Assembly (NCBI GenBank): GCA_015485755.1
Contig: WFTD01000087.1
Location: forward strand, 1 to 6,644
Reading direction: 5' to 3'
Length of the DNA stretch: 6,644 nucleotides
From: Patescibacteria group bacterium
Lineage (GTDB): Bacteria > Patescibacteriota > Patescibacteriia > S139-126
The notes beneath the pieces are model-generated. The model ran no database searches. It was not told the origin of the DNA and saw only the letters and a list, made by a program, of their open reading frames with translations. Below, in pieces: positions 6,005-6,644 of the stretch. The position numbers were made by a program, and so were the translations under genes. The stretch's first letter is position 1. The number at the start of each line of letters is the position of its first letter.

Positions 6005-6454
6005 ATGAGAATTCGCCGTTTGAACCATAGCGTTTATCAAATTCAATACCATTTGGTATGGGGAACTAAATATCGTCGTAAATTTCTTAAGCATTATGTC
6101 AGAAAGGAGTTGATCAGGTCTTTATACCAAATACAAAGAAAATACCCTGATTGGTATTTTCATAAAATAAACACTGGTGAAGATCATGTACATCTATTGA
6201 TAGAAATACCGCCTAAATACAGCATATCCAAGGTTGTCCAGGTGTTAAAAAGTGTAACCAGCGCTCATATTCTAAAAAAGTTTAAATTCATTAGACATAT
6301 CTATCGCAATAATATCGCCAACAACAAATCAGGCGTTTGGAGCGTGGGATATTTTGTCTCTACCGTTGGTCTCAATGAAGAGCAAATCAAAAAATATATA
6401 GACAACCAAAACAAATATGATCTTGGCTTTGATATTTCTAGCGAATTCTCATGA
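6005..6454 (+). CDS. tnpA: IS200/IS605-family Y1 transposase TnpA
   Basis: TnpA cuts and rejoins single-stranded DNA at the element ends through a 5'-phosphotyrosine link. From the ATG at 6005 the protein has 149 residues, the usual size. It opens with the family-typical HSVYQIQYHLVWGTKYRRK. It has the metal-binding HUH motif HVH (H61, H63, in GEDHVHLLIEIPP), then VWSVGYFVSTVG (111-122), and the nucleophile tyrosine Y131 in KKYIDNQ. All key residues are present, so the enzyme may be active. The frame stays open upstream to an ATG at 5954, but those 17 codons lie inside the two leader hairpins and are not family sequence, so I prefer 6005. No Shine-Dalgarno is visible. The stop TGA (6452-6454) lies 18 bases before the right-end hairpin. 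Confidence 0.93.
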   Translation: MRIRRLNHSVYQIQYHLVWGTKYRRKFLKHYVRKELIRSLYQIQRKYPDWYFHKINTGEDHVHLLIEIPPKYSISKVVQVLKSVTSAHILKKFKFIRHIYRNNIANNKSGVWSVGYFVSTVGLNEEQIKKYIDNQNKYDLGFDISSEFS

Positions 6455-6472
6455 GTAGCGGAGCAAAGGAAA

Positions 6473-6520
6473 CCCCGTATGATAAAACTCCCAATTTATT
6501 GGGAGTTTTTGAATACGGGG
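6473..6520 (+). repeat. Right-end nested hairpin of the IS
   Basis: The outer stem CCCCGTAT (6473-6480) pairs with ATACGGGG (6513-6520). The inner stem ACTCCCAA (6487-6494) pairs with TTGGGAGT (6499-6506), with additional A-T pairs. It is preceded by AGGAAA (6467-6472), exactly as at the left end. Stem lengths and six-base internal loops match the left hairpin although most stem bases differ, so structure is conserved over sequence. Confidence 0.85.
6484..6511 (+). terminator. Probable terminator formed by the inner right-end hairpin
   Basis: AAAACTCCCAAT (6484-6495) pairs perfectly with ATTGGGAGTTTT (6498-6509), and the 3' arm of the stem runs into TTTTTG (6506-6511). This would terminate the tnpA transcript about 30 bases after its stop codon. 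Formation of the full outer stem could compete with it. Confidence 0.5.
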
Positions 6521-6588
6521 AGGACGTCATTTAATAAATGGCATATTAGGCGCCTTTACCCTTAACCTTGCTTAGATATCTTATAGGT

Positions 6589-6610
6589 ACTTTCGTACGA
6601 ATGTGCGAAT
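6589..6610. repeat. Palindromic repeat, copy 2 (inverted)
   Basis: TTCGTACGAATGTGCGAAT (6592-6610) is the exact reverse complement of 1647-1665. Positions 6589-6604 are the same 16-bp palindrome with one mismatch (T at 6591). The extra half-site lies on the right here and on the left in copy 1, so the two copies face each other across 4.9 kb containing ftsK, the RodZ-like gene, recA and the IS. No gene is visible from 6521 to the window end. Confidence 0.7.
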
Positions 6611-6644
6611 AATTTTGGGCGGTTTGCTTTTTGTTGTTAGTGAT

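Larger units (their letters stand above)
5904..6530 (+). mobile_element. IS200/IS605-family insertion sequence (tnpA only)
   Basis: A Y1 HUH transposase gene is flanked by two subterminal nested hairpins (5919-5965 and 6473-6520), the hallmark of this family, which moves as single-stranded DNA without terminal inverted repeats or target duplication. There is no tnpB or iscB, so the element is of the compact IS200 type, about 0.63 kb. Both hairpins are preceded by the identical AGGAAA, a candidate guide sequence for the cleavage sites. The left boundary is placed after a TTAC at 5900-5903, 15 bases before the hairpin, by analogy with IS608. The right boundary near 6530 is a guess from the roughly ten-base spacing seen in relatives. 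The hairpins are certain; the exact ends are not. Confidence 0.8.

Overview
The window looks like a chromosomal segment of a candidate-phyla-radiation (Patescibacteria/Parcubacteria-like) bacterium. The reasons are the AT-rich sequence, short operons of essential genes, a compact FtsK followed by a small membrane-anchored helix-turn-helix protein and then RecA, no recognisable Shine-Dalgarno in front of any of the large genes, and AT- and CTAC-rich dispersed repeats between genes. The assignment is inference from gene content and style. No rRNA or other phylogenetic marker is present apart from RecA. TGA is used as a stop (tnpA) and never appears inside a gene, so nothing points to a recoded TGA.

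Layout. Positions 1-89 hold the last codons of a DDE (rve-type) transposase and its probable right end. Positions 90-358 hold no gene, only CTAC-rich and ATTCTA-type repeats and a probable promoter. murI (glutamate racemase) occupies 359-1216. Positions 1217-1795 hold no large gene but are not empty. They contain a GC-rich block of nested hairpins with a 40-codon reading frame and a perfect Shine-Dalgarno (about 1315-1470), an intrinsic terminator (1497-1526), a second copy of the repeat block, a 16-bp palindrome, and a strong extended -10 promoter (1731-1760). That promoter probably drives a three-gene operon: ftsK (1796-3991), a RodZ-like helix-turn-helix membrane protein (3981-4721, overlapping ftsK by 11 bases) and recA (4731-5759). 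A strong intrinsic terminator closes it at 5874-5900. An IS200/IS605-family insertion sequence of the tnpA-only type follows (about 5904-6530), bounded by two nested hairpins of matching architecture. The last 110 bases carry no gene, but they hold a second, inverted copy of the palindromic repeat seen before ftsK.

Functionally the cellular genes concern envelope and chromosome maintenance: D-glutamate supply for peptidoglycan (MurI), chromosome translocation at the division septum (FtsK), a probable cell-shape or envelope scaffold (RodZ-like) and homologous recombination (RecA). The most interesting non-coding content is the structured RNA or small-peptide locus between murI and ftsK, the paired inverted palindromes bracketing the ftsK-recA block, and the hairpin architecture of the insertion sequence.
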